A stretch of DNA of 64,000 bases. Origin: Alcanivorax sp. DP30. GTDB lineage: Bacteria > Pseudomonadota > Gammaproteobacteria > Pseudomonadales > Alcanivoracaceae. The notes beneath the pieces are model-generated. The model saw only the letters and a list, made by a program, of their open reading frames with translations. It ran no database searches and had not been told where the DNA came from. Where the stretch lies: contig NZ_WTUY01000004.1 in assembly GCF_009882945.1 (NCBI RefSeq), positions 84,832 through 148,831 on the forward strand. Reading direction: 5' to 3'. This document shows positions 27,903-37,236 of the stretch, piece by piece. A program made the position numbers and the translations under genes. How positions within the stretch are numbered: position 1 is the first letter of the stretch; every line of letters begins with the position of its first letter.

Positions 27903-27936
27903 CCGGTTCAATCGGCCAACACGCAAGGAGAGCTCC

Positions 27937-30153
27937 ATGGGACGCCTGTTAAAAATTTTGCTGATCACCATATTTGCCATCATTCTGCTATTGGCGATAG
28001 CCGTATTTGTGATCACACAGGTCATTGATCCCAACGAATTCAAGCCTGAAATCGAAAAACAGGCCCGCGAACAAGCCAACCTCACACTGAATATTGAAGG
28101 TGATCTGGCCTGGCAATTCTGGCCCTCCCTGGGGGTCAGTATTGGCCGCACTGAAGCCCGTATTGCCGACCAGGAAGAGCTGTTCGCCGCGCTGAATGAA
28201 GCCGCGCTCAGTGTCGCTGTGCTTCCGCTGTTTTATGGCCAGGTCGAAATGGATGGCATCCGTCTTGCCGGCGTGGAAGCCAACCTGGTGGACGGCCCTG
28301 ACGGCGCCAACTGGGAACTGATTGGCCCGCAAAGCACCGGAGAAGAAACCGACACCAGCGACGACAGCAGCGCCACGGACAGTGCCGAAGCCGGCAGCCT
28401 GGATATCCCGCTGACCATTCCGGAAGTCGTGGTCGCCGACAGCAAGATCCGTTACCGCAATATTTCAGACGGCACCGACATCGTCGTGGAGCATTTCAAC
28501 CTGAACGCCCAGGACGTGAACCTGGACAGCCCCTTCCCACTGCAACTATCCCTGCGCTATCAGGACCAGAGCGACATGCGCGTGGACATGAATCTGGACA
28601 CGGTACTGGCCGCCGACATCGACAACAGTCACTTCGTGCTGAACCCCATGACCCTGGATGCCAATATCGCCGGCGCCACCACCATGCCGGTGGACATACA
28701 CCTGGAACAGAATCTGGATGTAAACCTCACCGAGGACACCCTGACAATCAAGGATCTGCTGCTTACCGCCGCCGGCACCGAAACTCGCGGCAATGTAAAT
28801 GTGAAGGCCCTCACCGGCGACTTGCAGCTTGGCGGCAAGCTGACCACCCAGGCGTTCAATGCCAACAAGGTGTTGCAAGCCATTGGAGAAACTCCCATCG
28901 AGACCTCGGATGCCAACGCCCTGAGCAAGGTGTCCATGGATGCGACCCTGGGCGGCCAGCCCGGCAGCATCATGGTCAACCCGCTAACCATCAAACTGGA
29001 CAACAGCACGCTCAATGGCAGTGCCGGACTGGCCAGCCTGGAAAGCGGCAAAATCGTGTTTGATCTGCTGCTCGACAAGATCAATCTGGATGGCTACCTG
29101 CCTCCGGACTCCGAAGAGGAAAGCGTTGATGCCGCCCCCGGTGGCGGCAAGACCGGCGGCACCGCCAGCCTCTCAACTGATGAACTGATCCCGGTGGATT
29201 CCCTGCGTCCGCTGCTGATCGACGGCAAGTTTGCCATCGGCAACCTCAGCTACGATGGCATCACCGCCAGCGACATGAAGTTTGCCGTCACCGCCAAAGA
29301 CGGCATCCTCAAACTTACCCAGGCCACCGGCAAGACCCTGGATGGCACTTTCAGCGCCAAGGCGACACTGGATGCCTCCGGCAAAACGCCAAAGATCACC
29401 GCCAGCAACACGGTGACCAGTGTGCAGATCCAGCCCATCGCCCAGATGGCGCTTGACGACGATCTGGCCAAGGGCATCTTCTCCATGACCGGCAACTACA
29501 GCGCCAGCGGCAACAGCGAAAAAGCGCTGATGGACTCCGCCCGGGGCTCTCTGGAGCTGAATCTGGCAGACGCCACCGTGCGCGGCCTGAACCTCTACAA
29601 CACCTTGGTCGGTGGTGTTAACGACATGCTGGGCCAGTTCCAGGGTCTGGCGAGCGCCATGATTCCCGGTCAGGAATCCGGCAAACTGCCATCTGCACTA
29701 TCTGAAGACACCAAGATTCTCGATCTGAAATCCAAGGCCCGCCTGGACAAGAACGTGGCCTATCTGGACAGCCTGGATGCAGTGCTCAGCAAGGGCAACA
29801 TCAGCGGTAACGGCTGGATGAATATTCTCAATCAGGATTTCGACCTGAGGATTGGCATGCAATCACCGGAACTGGGCACCTCCAAGTATCTGCAAGGCAC
29901 CACCTGGCCACTGCGTTGCGAGGGCAACCTGGAAGAGTCACCAGCCAAGTGGTGTGGTCCTGACAAGGATGGCTTCAAGGACATCGGCAAACAGGTTGCG
30001 GCCAAAGCCACCCAGGACAAGCTCAAGGAGAAACTCGGCATTGAAGGGGAAGGCGACACCGCCGAGGAAGTCATCAAGGATGCCGCCCAGAAAAAAGCCA
30101 AGGAAGAAATCAACAAGCAACTTCAGGGCGGCCTTAACAAATTATTTAAATAA
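27937..30153 (+). CDS. AsmA-family envelope protein
   Basis: A 738-residue protein with one N-terminal membrane anchor (LLKILLITIFAIILLLAIAVF). A large periplasmic beta-rich region follows, with an N-terminal AsmA/chorein-like module (ANLTLNIEGDLAWQFWPSLG) and a C-terminal AsmA_2-type segment (DLRIGMQSPELG). It has an acidic Ser/Thr/Asp-rich linker near residues 125-150. AsmA-like proteins are implicated in phospholipid movement to the outer membrane. AAGGAG precedes the ATG at 27937. Confidence 0.88.
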   Translation: MGRLLKILLITIFAIILLLAIAVFVITQVIDPNEFKPEIEKQAREQANLTLNIEGDLAWQFWPSLGVSIGRTEARIADQEELFAALNEAALSVAVLPLFYGQVEMDGIRLAGVEANLVDGPDGANWELIGPQSTGEETDTSDDSSATDSAEAGSLDIPLTIPEVVVADSKIRYRNISDGTDIVVEHFNLNAQDVNLDSPFPLQLSLRYQDQSDMRVDMNLDTVLAADIDNSHFVLNPMTLDANIAGATTMPVDIHLEQNLDVNLTEDTLTIKDLLLTAAGTETRGNVNVKALTGDLQLGGKLTTQAFNANKVLQAIGETPIETSDANALSKVSMDATLGGQPGSIMVNPLTIKLDNSTLNGSAGLASLESGKIVFDLLLDKINLDGYLPPDSEEESVDAAPGGGKTGGTASLSTDELIPVDSLRPLLIDGKFAIGNLSYDGITASDMKFAVTAKDGILKLTQATGKTLDGTFSAKATLDASGKTPKITASNTVTSVQIQPIAQMALDDDLAKGIFSMTGNYSASGNSEKALMDSARGSLELNLADATVRGLNLYNTLVGGVNDMLGQFQGLASAMIPGQESGKLPSALSEDTKILDLKSKARLDKNVAYLDSLDAVLSKGNISGNGWMNILNQDFDLRIGMQSPELGTSKYLQGTTWPLRCEGNLEESPAKWCGPDKDGFKDIGKQVAAKATQDKLKEKLGIEGEGDTAEEVIKDAAQKKAKEEINKQLQGGLNKLFK

Positions 30154-30258
30154 TCGACACGGCCTGCTTGACCAAGCAGGTCGCATGTCAGCACCTGAAA
30201 CGGTCCCCTATGCGGAGAAGGGCAAGCGCCCTTCTCCGCCAAGCTTGTTCGGAGAATC

Positions 30259-31335
30259 ATGCCCAAATCCACTCTGAGCCCTGCGAAATTCAGCCAGGCC
30301 CTGCTCGACTGGTACGACCAGTTCGGCCGACAGGACCTGCCCTGGCAGCATCCACGCACGCCCTATCAGGTGTGGATATCGGAAATCATGTTGCAACAGA
30401 CCCAGGTCAGCACCGTGATCCCCTACTTCCAGCGTTTCATGGATCGCTTCCCGGATGTAAAGACCCTGGCTCTGGCGGAGCAGGACGAAGTGCTGCACCT
30501 GTGGACCGGGCTCGGCTACTACGCCCGCGCCCGCAACCTGCACAAGTGCGCCAAACAATTGCTGGAAAATTACCGCGGGGAATTCCCGACTACTGTTGAG
30601 GAAGTCTCCACCCTGCCCGGCATTGGCCGCTCCACCGCCGGCGCCATTCTGGCCCAGAGCCGCGGTGTTCGCGCACCGATTCTTGATGGCAACGTGAAAC
30701 GGGTACTGTCTCGCCTGCATTCGGTGGAAGGCTGGCCGGGCAAGAAGCCGGTGGAAAACCGCCTGTGGGAACTGGCGGAACACTACACACCGGATGAACG
30801 CCTGGCGGACTACACCCAGGCCATCATGGATCTGGGCGCCACCCTGTGCCGCCGCGGCAAGCCCGACTGCAACGCCTGCCCGCTCAATAAGGGTTGTAGC
30901 GCCTATGCCAACGGCAACCCGCAGGATTTCCCCGGCAGGAAACCCAAAAAAGTCCTGCCGGTGCGCACTACCACCATGCTGATCCTGCGTGATGAACAGG
31001 GTCGGGTCTGGCTGGAGCAGCGCCCCGCCCAGGGCATATGGGGCGGCCTGTGGTGCTTTCCCCAGACCGAAACCACGGATGAAGCCGGCGAGGCCCTGAA
31101 AGCCCGTGCGCTTCGTGCCAGGACAGTTGCCCAGCACCTGGACGGCTTCCGCCACACCTTCAGCCACTTCCACCTGGACATCTCCCCGCTGGAAATCACC
31201 GTTCAGATCCAGGGCACCCGTGACGGTGAAGGCCAATGGGTGGATCCGGCCTCACCGGGCAAGCTCGGCCTGGCGGCACCGGTGAAGAAACTGCTGGCGA
31301 CGCTGGACAGCCCCCGTCAGTCACGCATGTTATAG
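30259..31335 (+). CDS. mutY: A/G-specific adenine glycosylase MutY
   Basis: A 358-residue DNA repair enzyme removing A opposite 8-oxoG. It has the HhH-GPD fold ([28 protein letters not shown]), a catalytic Asp in [13 protein letters not shown], the 4Fe-4S loop C-x6-C-x2-C-x5-C ([17 protein letters not shown]), and a C-terminal NUDIX-like 8-oxoG recognition domain. It is followed by yggX, a common pairing. Confidence 0.97.
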   Translation: MPKSTLSPAKFSQALLDWYDQFGRQDLPWQHPRTPYQVWISEIMLQQTQVSTVIPYFQRFMDRFPDVKTLALAEQDEVLHLWTGLGYYARARNLHKCAKQLLENYRGEFPTTVEEVSTLPGIGRSTAGAILAQSRGVRAPILDGNVKRVLSRLHSVEGWPGKKPVENRLWELAEHYTPDERLADYTQAIMDLGATLCRRGKPDCNACPLNKGCSAYANGNPQDFPGRKPKKVLPVRTTTMLILRDEQGRVWLEQRPAQGIWGGLWCFPQTETTDEAGEALKARALRARTVAQHLDGFRHTFSHFHLDISPLEITVQIQGTRDGEGQWVDPASPGKLGLAAPVKKLLATLDSPRQSRML

Positions 31336-31336
31336 T
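31331..31336 (+). promoter_or_regulatory. Possible -10 element for yggX
   Basis: TGTTATAGT (extended -10 form) overlaps the mutY stop codon, 40 bases before yggX. yggX could also be read through from mutY. Confidence 0.3.
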
Positions 31337-31375
31337 CCCCACACACGCATACACTCACACAGCGACGGAGTTGCC

Positions 31376-31660
31376 ATGAGCCGCACGGTAATGTGCCGCA
31401 AATACCAGAGCGAACTGGAAGGTCTGGATCGCCCGCCCTTCCCCGGCCCCAAGGGACAGGATCTCTTCGAGCACGTGTCGAAGAAAGCCTGGCAGGAATG
31501 GCTGCACGAACAGACCATGCTGATCAACGAGAAGCACCTCAACGTGATGGATCCACAGGCCAAAGCCTTCCTGGACGAACAACGTGAGCGTTTTCTGAAC
31601 AACGAAAACTACGAAAAAGCCGAGGGATACACCCCGGTTGCTCACGATGCGAACAAATGA
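31376..31660 (+). CDS. yggX: Fe(2+)-trafficking / oxidative damage protection protein YggX
   Basis: A 94-residue protein with the family core [35 protein letters not shown] and [12 protein letters not shown]. YggX proteins protect Fe-S clusters under oxidative stress. MutY, encoded just upstream, is itself an Fe-S enzyme. Confidence 0.96.
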   Translation: MSRTVMCRKYQSELEGLDRPPFPGPKGQDLFEHVSKKAWQEWLHEQTMLINEKHLNVMDPQAKAFLDEQRERFLNNENYEKAEGYTPVAHDANK

Positions 31661-31672
31661 ACCGACAATGGC

Positions 31673-31701
31673 TTGACGCCTCCCTCTTCAGACGCTTTAA
31701 T
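31673..31701 (+). promoter_or_regulatory. Sigma-70 promoter of tRNA-Phe
   Basis: TTGACG and TTTAAT are separated by exactly 17 bases. The predicted start, near 31708, is a few bases before the mature tRNA. Confidence 0.7.
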
Positions 31702-31714
31702 ACGCGCCCTGATT

Positions 31715-31790
31715 GCCCGGATAGCTCAGTCGGTAGAGCAGGGGATTGAAAATCCCCGTGTCGGTGGTTCGATTCCGCCTCCGGGCACCA
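31715..31790 (+). tRNA. tRNA-Phe (GAA)
   Basis: A 76-base cloverleaf with acceptor GCCCGGA/TCCGGGC and encoded ACCA end. The D arm is GCTCAGTCGGTAGAGC. The anticodon arm GGGGA-TTGAAAA-TCCCC has GAA at 31748-31750. The T arm contains GGTTCGATTCC. Confidence 0.97.
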
Positions 31791-31794
31791 AATC

Positions 31795-31823
31795 AAAAAG
31801 GCCTCGCATTGCGAGGCCTTTTT
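31795..31823 (+). terminator. Terminator after tRNA-Phe
   Basis: AAAAAGGCCTCGC-att-GCGAGGCCTTTTT is a strong stem with a T tract, five bases after the CCA end. Confidence 0.9.
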
Positions 31824-31924
31824 CGTTTCCGGGCCCCCTATCCCTCTCAACCCGCTTATCACTACACAAGCGATACAACCTCGGCTACCGTTGGCAAAAC
31901 CTTCGCTGCGCCAGGATACCCATC

Positions 31925-32716
31925 GTGCAACGCTTTCCTGTTCTGACCTTGTTACTGCTTGCCCTGACCGGCTGTGACCAGACCCCCACCGGACGGGACC
32001 AGCTGGCCGTGATTCCCGACAGCATGATGGCGGATTTCGGGCGCCAGACATTTGCGCAGATCCAGCAGCAGGTAGCAGCCAGCGAGGATGCCGCCGCCAA
32101 CCGACAGGTACAGTGTGTAGCCACCCATCTGATCAGCCGCATTGGCGCCCGCTTTCTTGGCAGCCCGCTGCCGGAAACCTGGGAAATCGTGGTGTTTGCC
32201 GATGACACCCCCAATGCCTTCGCCGTGGCCGGCTGCAAGATCGGCGTCAATCAGGGGTTGCTGACAGTGGCAGATAACAATGATCAGCTGGCCGCCGTGA
32301 TCGGCCATGAAATCGCCCATGTGCTTGCCCGGCACGGTAACGAGCGCCTCACTCAGGAGTTGGGCATCAAGGCCACTCTGATGCTGATTGGCTTGTTCAG
32401 CGAAGGGGATGCAGACATGGAAAGCGTGCTTCAGGCACTGGGGCTGGGTGCACATCTTGGCATTACCCTGCCCTTCAGCCGTGCCCACGAAGAAGAAGCG
32501 GATCTGATGGGACTGGAGCTGATGGCCAGCGCCGGCTTTGATCCGCGCGAAAGCACCGAACTATGGCGAAACATGGCAAAGGCCGGTGGCGGCCAGCCAC
32601 TGGAGTTTCTCTCCACCCATCCCAACCATGAAAGCCGGATCGAGGCGTTAAGCGCACGCATGGACAAGGCCATGCCGCTCTATCAGCAGGCAACGCCAGC
32701 TGCGTGTGAACCTTAA
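31925..32716 (+). CDS. M48-family metalloprotease lipoprotein
   Basis: A 263-residue lipoprotein. GTG at 31925 gives a signal peptide with lipobox LLALTGC. The catalytic zinc motif is HEIAHVLARH, with the downstream Glu in EEEADLMGLELM. This resembles LoiP/YcaL-type envelope M48 proteases. No ATG fits: the open frame upstream runs back through the tRNA and terminator, so GTG is preferred. Confidence 0.88.
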   Translation: MQRFPVLTLLLLALTGCDQTPTGRDQLAVIPDSMMADFGRQTFAQIQQQVAASEDAAANRQVQCVATHLISRIGARFLGSPLPETWEIVVFADDTPNAFAVAGCKIGVNQGLLTVADNNDQLAAVIGHEIAHVLARHGNERLTQELGIKATLMLIGLFSEGDADMESVLQALGLGAHLGITLPFSRAHEEEADLMGLELMASAGFDPRESTELWRNMAKAGGGQPLEFLSTHPNHESRIEALSARMDKAMPLYQQATPAACEP

Positions 32717-32724
32717 GATCAAAA

Positions 32725-32806
32725 GCGGTTTTACCACAGAGGGCACAGAGACCACCTAGCGGGAATGCCCACTCAGTGATCTCTGTGCCCTCTGTGGTAA
32801 AACCGC
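32725..32806. repeat. Long inverted repeat of the 'ACCACAGAGGGCACAGAG' type
   Basis: Perfect 27-base arms at 32725-32751 and 32780-32806 are separated by 28 bases, between the M48 gene and the convergent monooxygenase gene. The arm sequence belongs to a type of intergenic repeat that I recall as common in many proteobacteria. It probably forms a terminator-like stem for both genes. Confidence 0.75.
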
Positions 32807-32818
32807 CTTGCAACAGCC

Positions 32819-34348
32819 TCAGCTAACCGCTGCTGCCTTGGACGTCCCCTTCACCGTCGCGGGCTGCCAGTCATAGTCCTTCATGTTCACTGTCCAGGTG
32901 CGAGCCATGAACTGGAAGGTGGCGTGGGGCCACAGGGCCGTGTTGCGACCATCCGCTTGCTGATACCAGCTCATGCAGCCGCCGTTCTGCCATACCGTGC
33001 CTTTCAGCTCATCCTGCAGCTTGTCATTGAAGCGATCCTGGACATCCTGCTTCACATCCAGCCAGGCATCACCGCGCTTATCCAGCTTGGCAATGGCATC
33101 CATGATGTAGCGCACCTGGCTCTCGATCATGAAGATAATCGAGTTGTGGCCCAGACCGGTGTTCGGTCCCACCAGCTGGAACATGTTCGGGTAACCACTC
33201 ACGGTGGTACCCAAATAGGCTTCAGCGGCCTCTTTCCAGTCATCCTGCAGGCGGCGCCCCGGCAACCCGGTGATCTCGAAATCCTTCATGTAGATACGCG
33301 GATCCACAATGAAGCCCGTGCCCAGCACCAGACAATCTGCCTGCTGCTCTGTGCCATCGCTGAACACGATGCTGTTTTCACGGATTTCTTTCACGCCTTC
33401 GGTCACCAGCGCCACGTTATCGCGGTTGAAGGTGGGGTAGTAATTGTTGGAAATCAGGATGCGCTTACAGCCCAGAGTGTAGTTCGGGACCAGCTTGCGG
33501 GCGGTTTCCTTGTCTTTCACCTGGTAGTTGATGAACGCCTTCAGCGCCGGCTCGGCCAGCTTGGCCAGGCGCGGATTGAAGATCGGCACCACCCGCGCTT
33601 CATTGCTAAGATACAGACGCAGACGGTGCAGCTTGCGCAGGGCCGGGAAGCGTCGGAACACCCACTTGCTCAGGCCGGAATAGGCGCGCTCATCACGGGG
33701 AATGATCCACGGCGGGGTGCGCTGCACCACGGTCAGATGGCCGGCCGCCTTGGCCACATGGGGAACGTACTGAATGGCACTGGCGCCGGTACCAATGGAC
33801 ACCACCTTTTTGCCGGCCATGTCGTAGTCGTGATCCCACTGGGCAGAGTGGATGATCTTGCCTTTGAACTTTTCCATTCCCTTGAAGTTGGGGAAAGAAG
33901 GCACATGCAAGGGACCACTGGCCAGCACCCAGTGCTGACAGATCACCTGTGAGCCATCGGCCAGATCCAGGGTCCACAGGGCCGCCTTGTGATCAAAATG
34001 GGCGCCGGTCACTTCAGCGTTGAAGCGGGTAAACTGGCGCAGTCCGTGCTTGTCACTCACCCCCTGGATGTAATTGTGAATCTCCTGCTGGCCGCTATAG
34101 CGGTGGCTCCAGTCCGGATTGCCTTCAAACGAGAAGGAATACATGTGCGACTGCACATCACAGGCGGCGCCTGGGTAGCTGTTGTGGAACCAGGTACCGC
34201 CCATGCCATTGCCTTTCTCCAGCAGCACGAAGTCATCGATACCGGCCTCACGCAGCTTGATGGCCATACACATACCGCCGAAACCGCCACCGACGATGGC
34301 GACTTTGACGCGACGGGTTTTCACATTGATTTGGGCCTGACTTGTCAT
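32819..34348 (-). CDS. Flavin-containing / Baeyer-Villiger-type monooxygenase (AlmA-like)
   Basis: A 509-residue flavoprotein. The FAD-binding motif is VAIVGGGFGGMCMAI, and the NADPH site region contains GTGASAIQY. FKGKIIHSAQWD matches the Baeyer-Villiger fingerprint F-x-G-x3-H-x3-W-D. AlmA-type enzymes of alkane degraders act on long-chain alkanes and related enzymes make esters from ketones; the substrate is unproven here. The start at 34348 (MTSQAQ) follows AGGAG and is preferred to 34405. It is divergent from an AraC regulator. Confidence 0.85.
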   Translation of the reverse strand: MTSQAQINVKTRRVKVAIVGGGFGGMCMAIKLREAGIDDFVLLEKGNGMGGTWFHNSYPGAACDVQSHMYSFSFEGNPDWSHRYSGQQEIHNYIQGVSDKHGLRQFTRFNAEVTGAHFDHKAALWTLDLADGSQVICQHWVLASGPLHVPSFPNFKGMEKFKGKIIHSAQWDHDYDMAGKKVVSIGTGASAIQYVPHVAKAAGHLTVVQRTPPWIIPRDERAYSGLSKWVFRRFPALRKLHRLRLYLSNEARVVPIFNPRLAKLAEPALKAFINYQVKDKETARKLVPNYTLGCKRILISNNYYPTFNRDNVALVTEGVKEIRENSIVFSDGTEQQADCLVLGTGFIVDPRIYMKDFEITGLPGRRLQDDWKEAAEAYLGTTVSGYPNMFQLVGPNTGLGHNSIIFMIESQVRYIMDAIAKLDKRGDAWLDVKQDVQDRFNDKLQDELKGTVWQNGGCMSWYQQADGRNTALWPHATFQFMARTWTVNMKDYDWQPATVKGTSKAAAVS

Positions 34349-34396
34349 TGGTATTCTCCTGGGATGCTCACGGGCTCCTTGATGACAACACTCTAA

Positions 34397-34407
34397 CCTT
34401 GCCAAGG
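34397..34407. promoter_or_regulatory. Possible operator between monooxygenase and AraC genes
   Basis: The palindrome CCTTGCCAAGG lies midway in the 106-base divergent intergenic region. It is a plausible regulator site, but it has not been matched to any known motif. Confidence 0.3.
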
Positions 34408-34454
34408 CTTAGTGAATACGTGTTAACCTGACTGAAAAATTGATAATTCCGGCC

Positions 34455-35483
34455 ATGTCTGAACGCTCGATACTTGCTCTGATCTACACCATCGACCTGC
34501 TCGAGAATGAGAAGGGGGTCGACTGTGCGTCAGTATTGGCCCGGCACGGGCTGGATCGGGACAAGCTGGATCCGAACAGTGAGATTGGCCGGGACCGGGA
34601 ACTGCTGATCTTCACCGAGCTGCTGCCTCAGGTGGACGATCCCTTGCTGGGCTTTGAGATGGGCAGTCGTTTCGGGTTCGCCGGCTATGGCCAGCTGGCC
34701 ATGCTGCTGATGACCAGTGAAACCGCCTTTCAGGGTTTCCAGTTTGGTGTGAAATACCAGGCCCTGACTTACCTGTATGGCGAAATTGCCTTGACCCCCG
34801 GCGAAACCACCACCGCCCTGGAGCTGCATCCGATCCCGCTGCCTCCGGAAGTGAACCGAACCCTGATCGACCGGGACATGGTCGGCACCTTCAAGCTGGT
34901 CAACGATATCCAGACTCAGCTGAATCTGGATCTGCGGCCAGTGGAAGTATGGATGCCCTATTCGCGCCCTGAGCAAGCCCATGTCTTCGAAGACTATTTC
35001 GGCTGCCCGATTCGCTATGACCAACCCTACTGCAAGGCGGTGATCAGCAATGAAGATATGGCGGTGCGGATGCCCGGCTATAACAAGATGGCCCAGGACA
35101 TGTACCGGGAACAATGCGAGGCCATGCTGGCCCGCCGCGAGCCGCCCACCGAGCATCTCGCCAACCGTGTGACCGCCTACCTGAGCCTGTTCGTGCGCAC
35201 ATTCCCCACGTCGGAACAGGTGGCCCAGGCGTTCAGCATTCCCGAGCGCACCTTCCGCCGTCAGCTCAGCAAGGAAAACCGCCCTTTTCAGGGGTTAATG
35301 GATCAGGTCAGGGAAGAAAAAGCCAAACGCTACCTGGCCGACTCCAGCCGCAGCGTTGCGGAAATCGCCGAACTGCTGGGCTACAGCGAATCAGCCGCTT
35401 TTGTCAGGGCGTTTGAGCGATGGACGGGAGTAACGCCCGCCCGTCATCGCAAAGAGGGCAACGGGAACGGAATTAATAGTTAA
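34455..35483 (+). CDS. AraC-family transcriptional regulator (OruR/ArgR-like architecture)
   Basis: A 342-residue regulator. The N-terminal arabinose-binding-like domain (PF12625 type; LGFEMGSRFGFAGYGQLAMLL) occupies about residues 20-210. The C-terminal AraC double helix-turn-helix has VAQAFSIPERTFRRQL and SVAEIAELLGYSESAAFVRAF. The ATG at 34455 is used rather than an in-frame TTG at 34440. Being divergent from the monooxygenase, it probably controls it. The final Ile-Asn-Ser-stop comes from the repeat element that follows. Confidence 0.9.
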   Translation: MSERSILALIYTIDLLENEKGVDCASVLARHGLDRDKLDPNSEIGRDRELLIFTELLPQVDDPLLGFEMGSRFGFAGYGQLAMLLMTSETAFQGFQFGVKYQALTYLYGEIALTPGETTTALELHPIPLPPEVNRTLIDRDMVGTFKLVNDIQTQLNLDLRPVEVWMPYSRPEQAHVFEDYFGCPIRYDQPYCKAVISNEDMAVRMPGYNKMAQDMYREQCEAMLARREPPTEHLANRVTAYLSLFVRTFPTSEQVAQAFSIPERTFRRQLSKENRPFQGLMDQVREEKAKRYLADSSRSVAEIAELLGYSESAAFVRAFERWTGVTPARHRKEGNGNGINS

Positions 35484-35618
35484 TAGCGTCGCGAGACGGT
35501 TTTTCTTGTTTTGCAACGCAAGAGGCCGCGCCCAGCTTTGGGCGCGGCCTCTTGCGTTTGAGACACTGAAACCAGCTGCTCGCGCAGCTATTAACTATTC
35601 ATTATTAATTATTCATTG
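35469..35618. repeat. Nested palindromic intergenic element, copy 3
   Basis: A shortened left arm overlaps the 3' end of the AraC gene. A 20-bp GC-rich hairpin lies at 35515-35558 with the same core as copies 1 and 2. The right arm at 35589-35618 overlaps the stop codon of hldE. Again the junction is convergent. Confidence 0.88.
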
Positions 35619-37042
35619 TCTTTCCGGATTCGCTCTACGATCTTCGTCGTGGAGATATCGTCAATAAAGTCGAGCACCTTCACCTCGCCCCCATAGCTCT
35701 CCACGAACTGGTGGCCAACCACTTCTTCCACGCTGTAGTCGCCACCCTTCACCAGTACATCCGGCTTGATGGCTTCCAGCAAGGGTTCCGGGGTGTCGGT
35801 GTCGAAAGGCACCACCCAGTCCACCGCTTCCAGCGCGGCCAGCACCGCCATACGGCGATCCAGGGGATTGATGGGGCGGCCAGGGCCTTTCAGGCGGCGA
35901 ATGGAATCATCGCCGTTCACGGCCAACACCAGACGATCCCCCTGACGGCGGGCAGAATCCAGATAGCCCACATGGCCAGCATGAATGATATCGAAACAGC
36001 CGTTGGTGAAGACGATCTTCTCGCCCTGGGCGCGGGCATCCTCAATGGCAATCAACAGTTGCTCTTCGGTCATGACCCCACGGCCCAGGCCTCCTTCCTG
36101 ATGCACTGCGCGGCGCAGCTCCGGGGCAGACACCACCGCGGTACCCAGCTTGCCCACCACAATACCTGCGGCGATATTGGCCAGCGCCACGGCGTCTTCC
36201 ATGGCCGCACCGGCAGCCATGGAGGTGGCCAGCACGGAGATCACCGTGTCACCAGCACCGGTCACATCGAACACTTCGCGGGCGCGGGCCGGCAAGTGCA
36301 GCTCCGGCTTGCCATCACGGAGCAGAGTCATGCCCTTTTCACTGCGGGTCACCAGCAGGGCCTGCAGATCAAAATCCCGGATCAGCTGCTGGCCCTTGCT
36401 GATCAGGTCCTGCTCATCCTTGACCGTGCCAACCACCGCCTCGAATTCACTCAGATTCGGTGTCAACAAGGTTGCGCCGCGGTAACGGGAGAAGTCCGAT
36501 CCCTTTGGGTCTACCAACACCGGCACCCCGGCCTCACGGGCCAGGGCAATCAATCCCTCACAATCACGCAGGGCGCCCTTGGCATAATCAGACAACACCA
36601 GCGCGCCGCACCCGGCCAGCTGCGCTTTCACCTTGTCGGCAAAGGGTTGGGGATCCTGATCATGGAAGGCCTCTTCGAAATCCAGCCGCAGCAGCTGCTG
36701 CTGCCGGCTGATCACACGCAACTTGGTAATGGTCGGCAGACCCGCCACCTTCTGGAAATGGCAGGCCACATGGGCGGCATTGAGGCGCTCTTCAAGAATG
36801 CGGGCGGCTTCGTCGTCACCGGTCACCCCCACCAGTTCGGCAGTCGCACCCAGTGCCGCCATATTCAACGCCACGTTAGCCGCGCCACCGGGACGATCTT
36901 CCAGATCCGTGACTCGCACCACAGGTACCGGTGCCTCCGGCGAAATCCGCCCCGTAGGACCATGCCAGTAGCGGTCCAGCATCACATCGCCAGCCACCAG
37001 TACACGGGCCTTGGCCAAAACGGGAATCTGCGGATTGTGCAT
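35609..37042 (-). CDS. hldE: Bifunctional heptose-7-phosphate kinase / heptose-1-phosphate adenylyltransferase HldE
   Basis: A 477-residue enzyme of normal length. The N-terminal PfkB-type kinase contains [16 protein letters not shown] and [15 protein letters not shown]. The C-terminal nucleotidyltransferase has [17 protein letters not shown]. It makes ADP-heptose for the LPS inner core and feeds the WaaC and WaaF enzymes encoded downstream in the window. The start is ATG at 37042; the longer frame to 37120 lacks conservation. Confidence 0.96.
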   Translation of the reverse strand: MHNPQIPVLAKARVLVAGDVMLDRYWHGPTGRISPEAPVPVVRVTDLEDRPGGAANVALNMAALGATAELVGVTGDDEAARILEERLNAAHVACHFQKVAGLPTITKLRVISRQQQLLRLDFEEAFHDQDPQPFADKVKAQLAGCGALVLSDYAKGALRDCEGLIALAREAGVPVLVDPKGSDFSRYRGATLLTPNLSEFEAVVGTVKDEQDLISKGQQLIRDFDLQALLVTRSEKGMTLLRDGKPELHLPARAREVFDVTGAGDTVISVLATSMAAGAAMEDAVALANIAAGIVVGKLGTAVVSAPELRRAVHQEGGLGRGVMTEEQLLIAIEDARAQGEKIVFTNGCFDIIHAGHVGYLDSARRQGDRLVLAVNGDDSIRRLKGPGRPINPLDRRMAVLAALEAVDWVVPFDTDTPEPLLEAIKPDVLVKGGDYSVEEVVGHQFVESYGGEVKVLDFIDDISTTKIVERIRKDNE

Positions 37043-37236
37043 AGCGTCTCCAAAACACAACAGTGCCAAATTGGGGCGAAGTGTAGCATAGGAGCCCACC
37101 ATGAAGCCTGCAGCCATCACCCGGCAGTGGATGCAAACAGCCTCGAACAGTACACTTTGCCGCTGCTGTCACTCACAGCGGTACGCTGATCAGGGTATGA
37201 TGCCCGTCAGGAACAGTCAGGAGCCTCAGGAACCCT

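Noticed and set aside
31673..31924. Upstream extension of the M48 gene through the tRNA-Phe region
   Set aside because: The region is clearly tRNA promoter, tRNA and terminator. The lipoprotein signal begins at the GTG at 31925.
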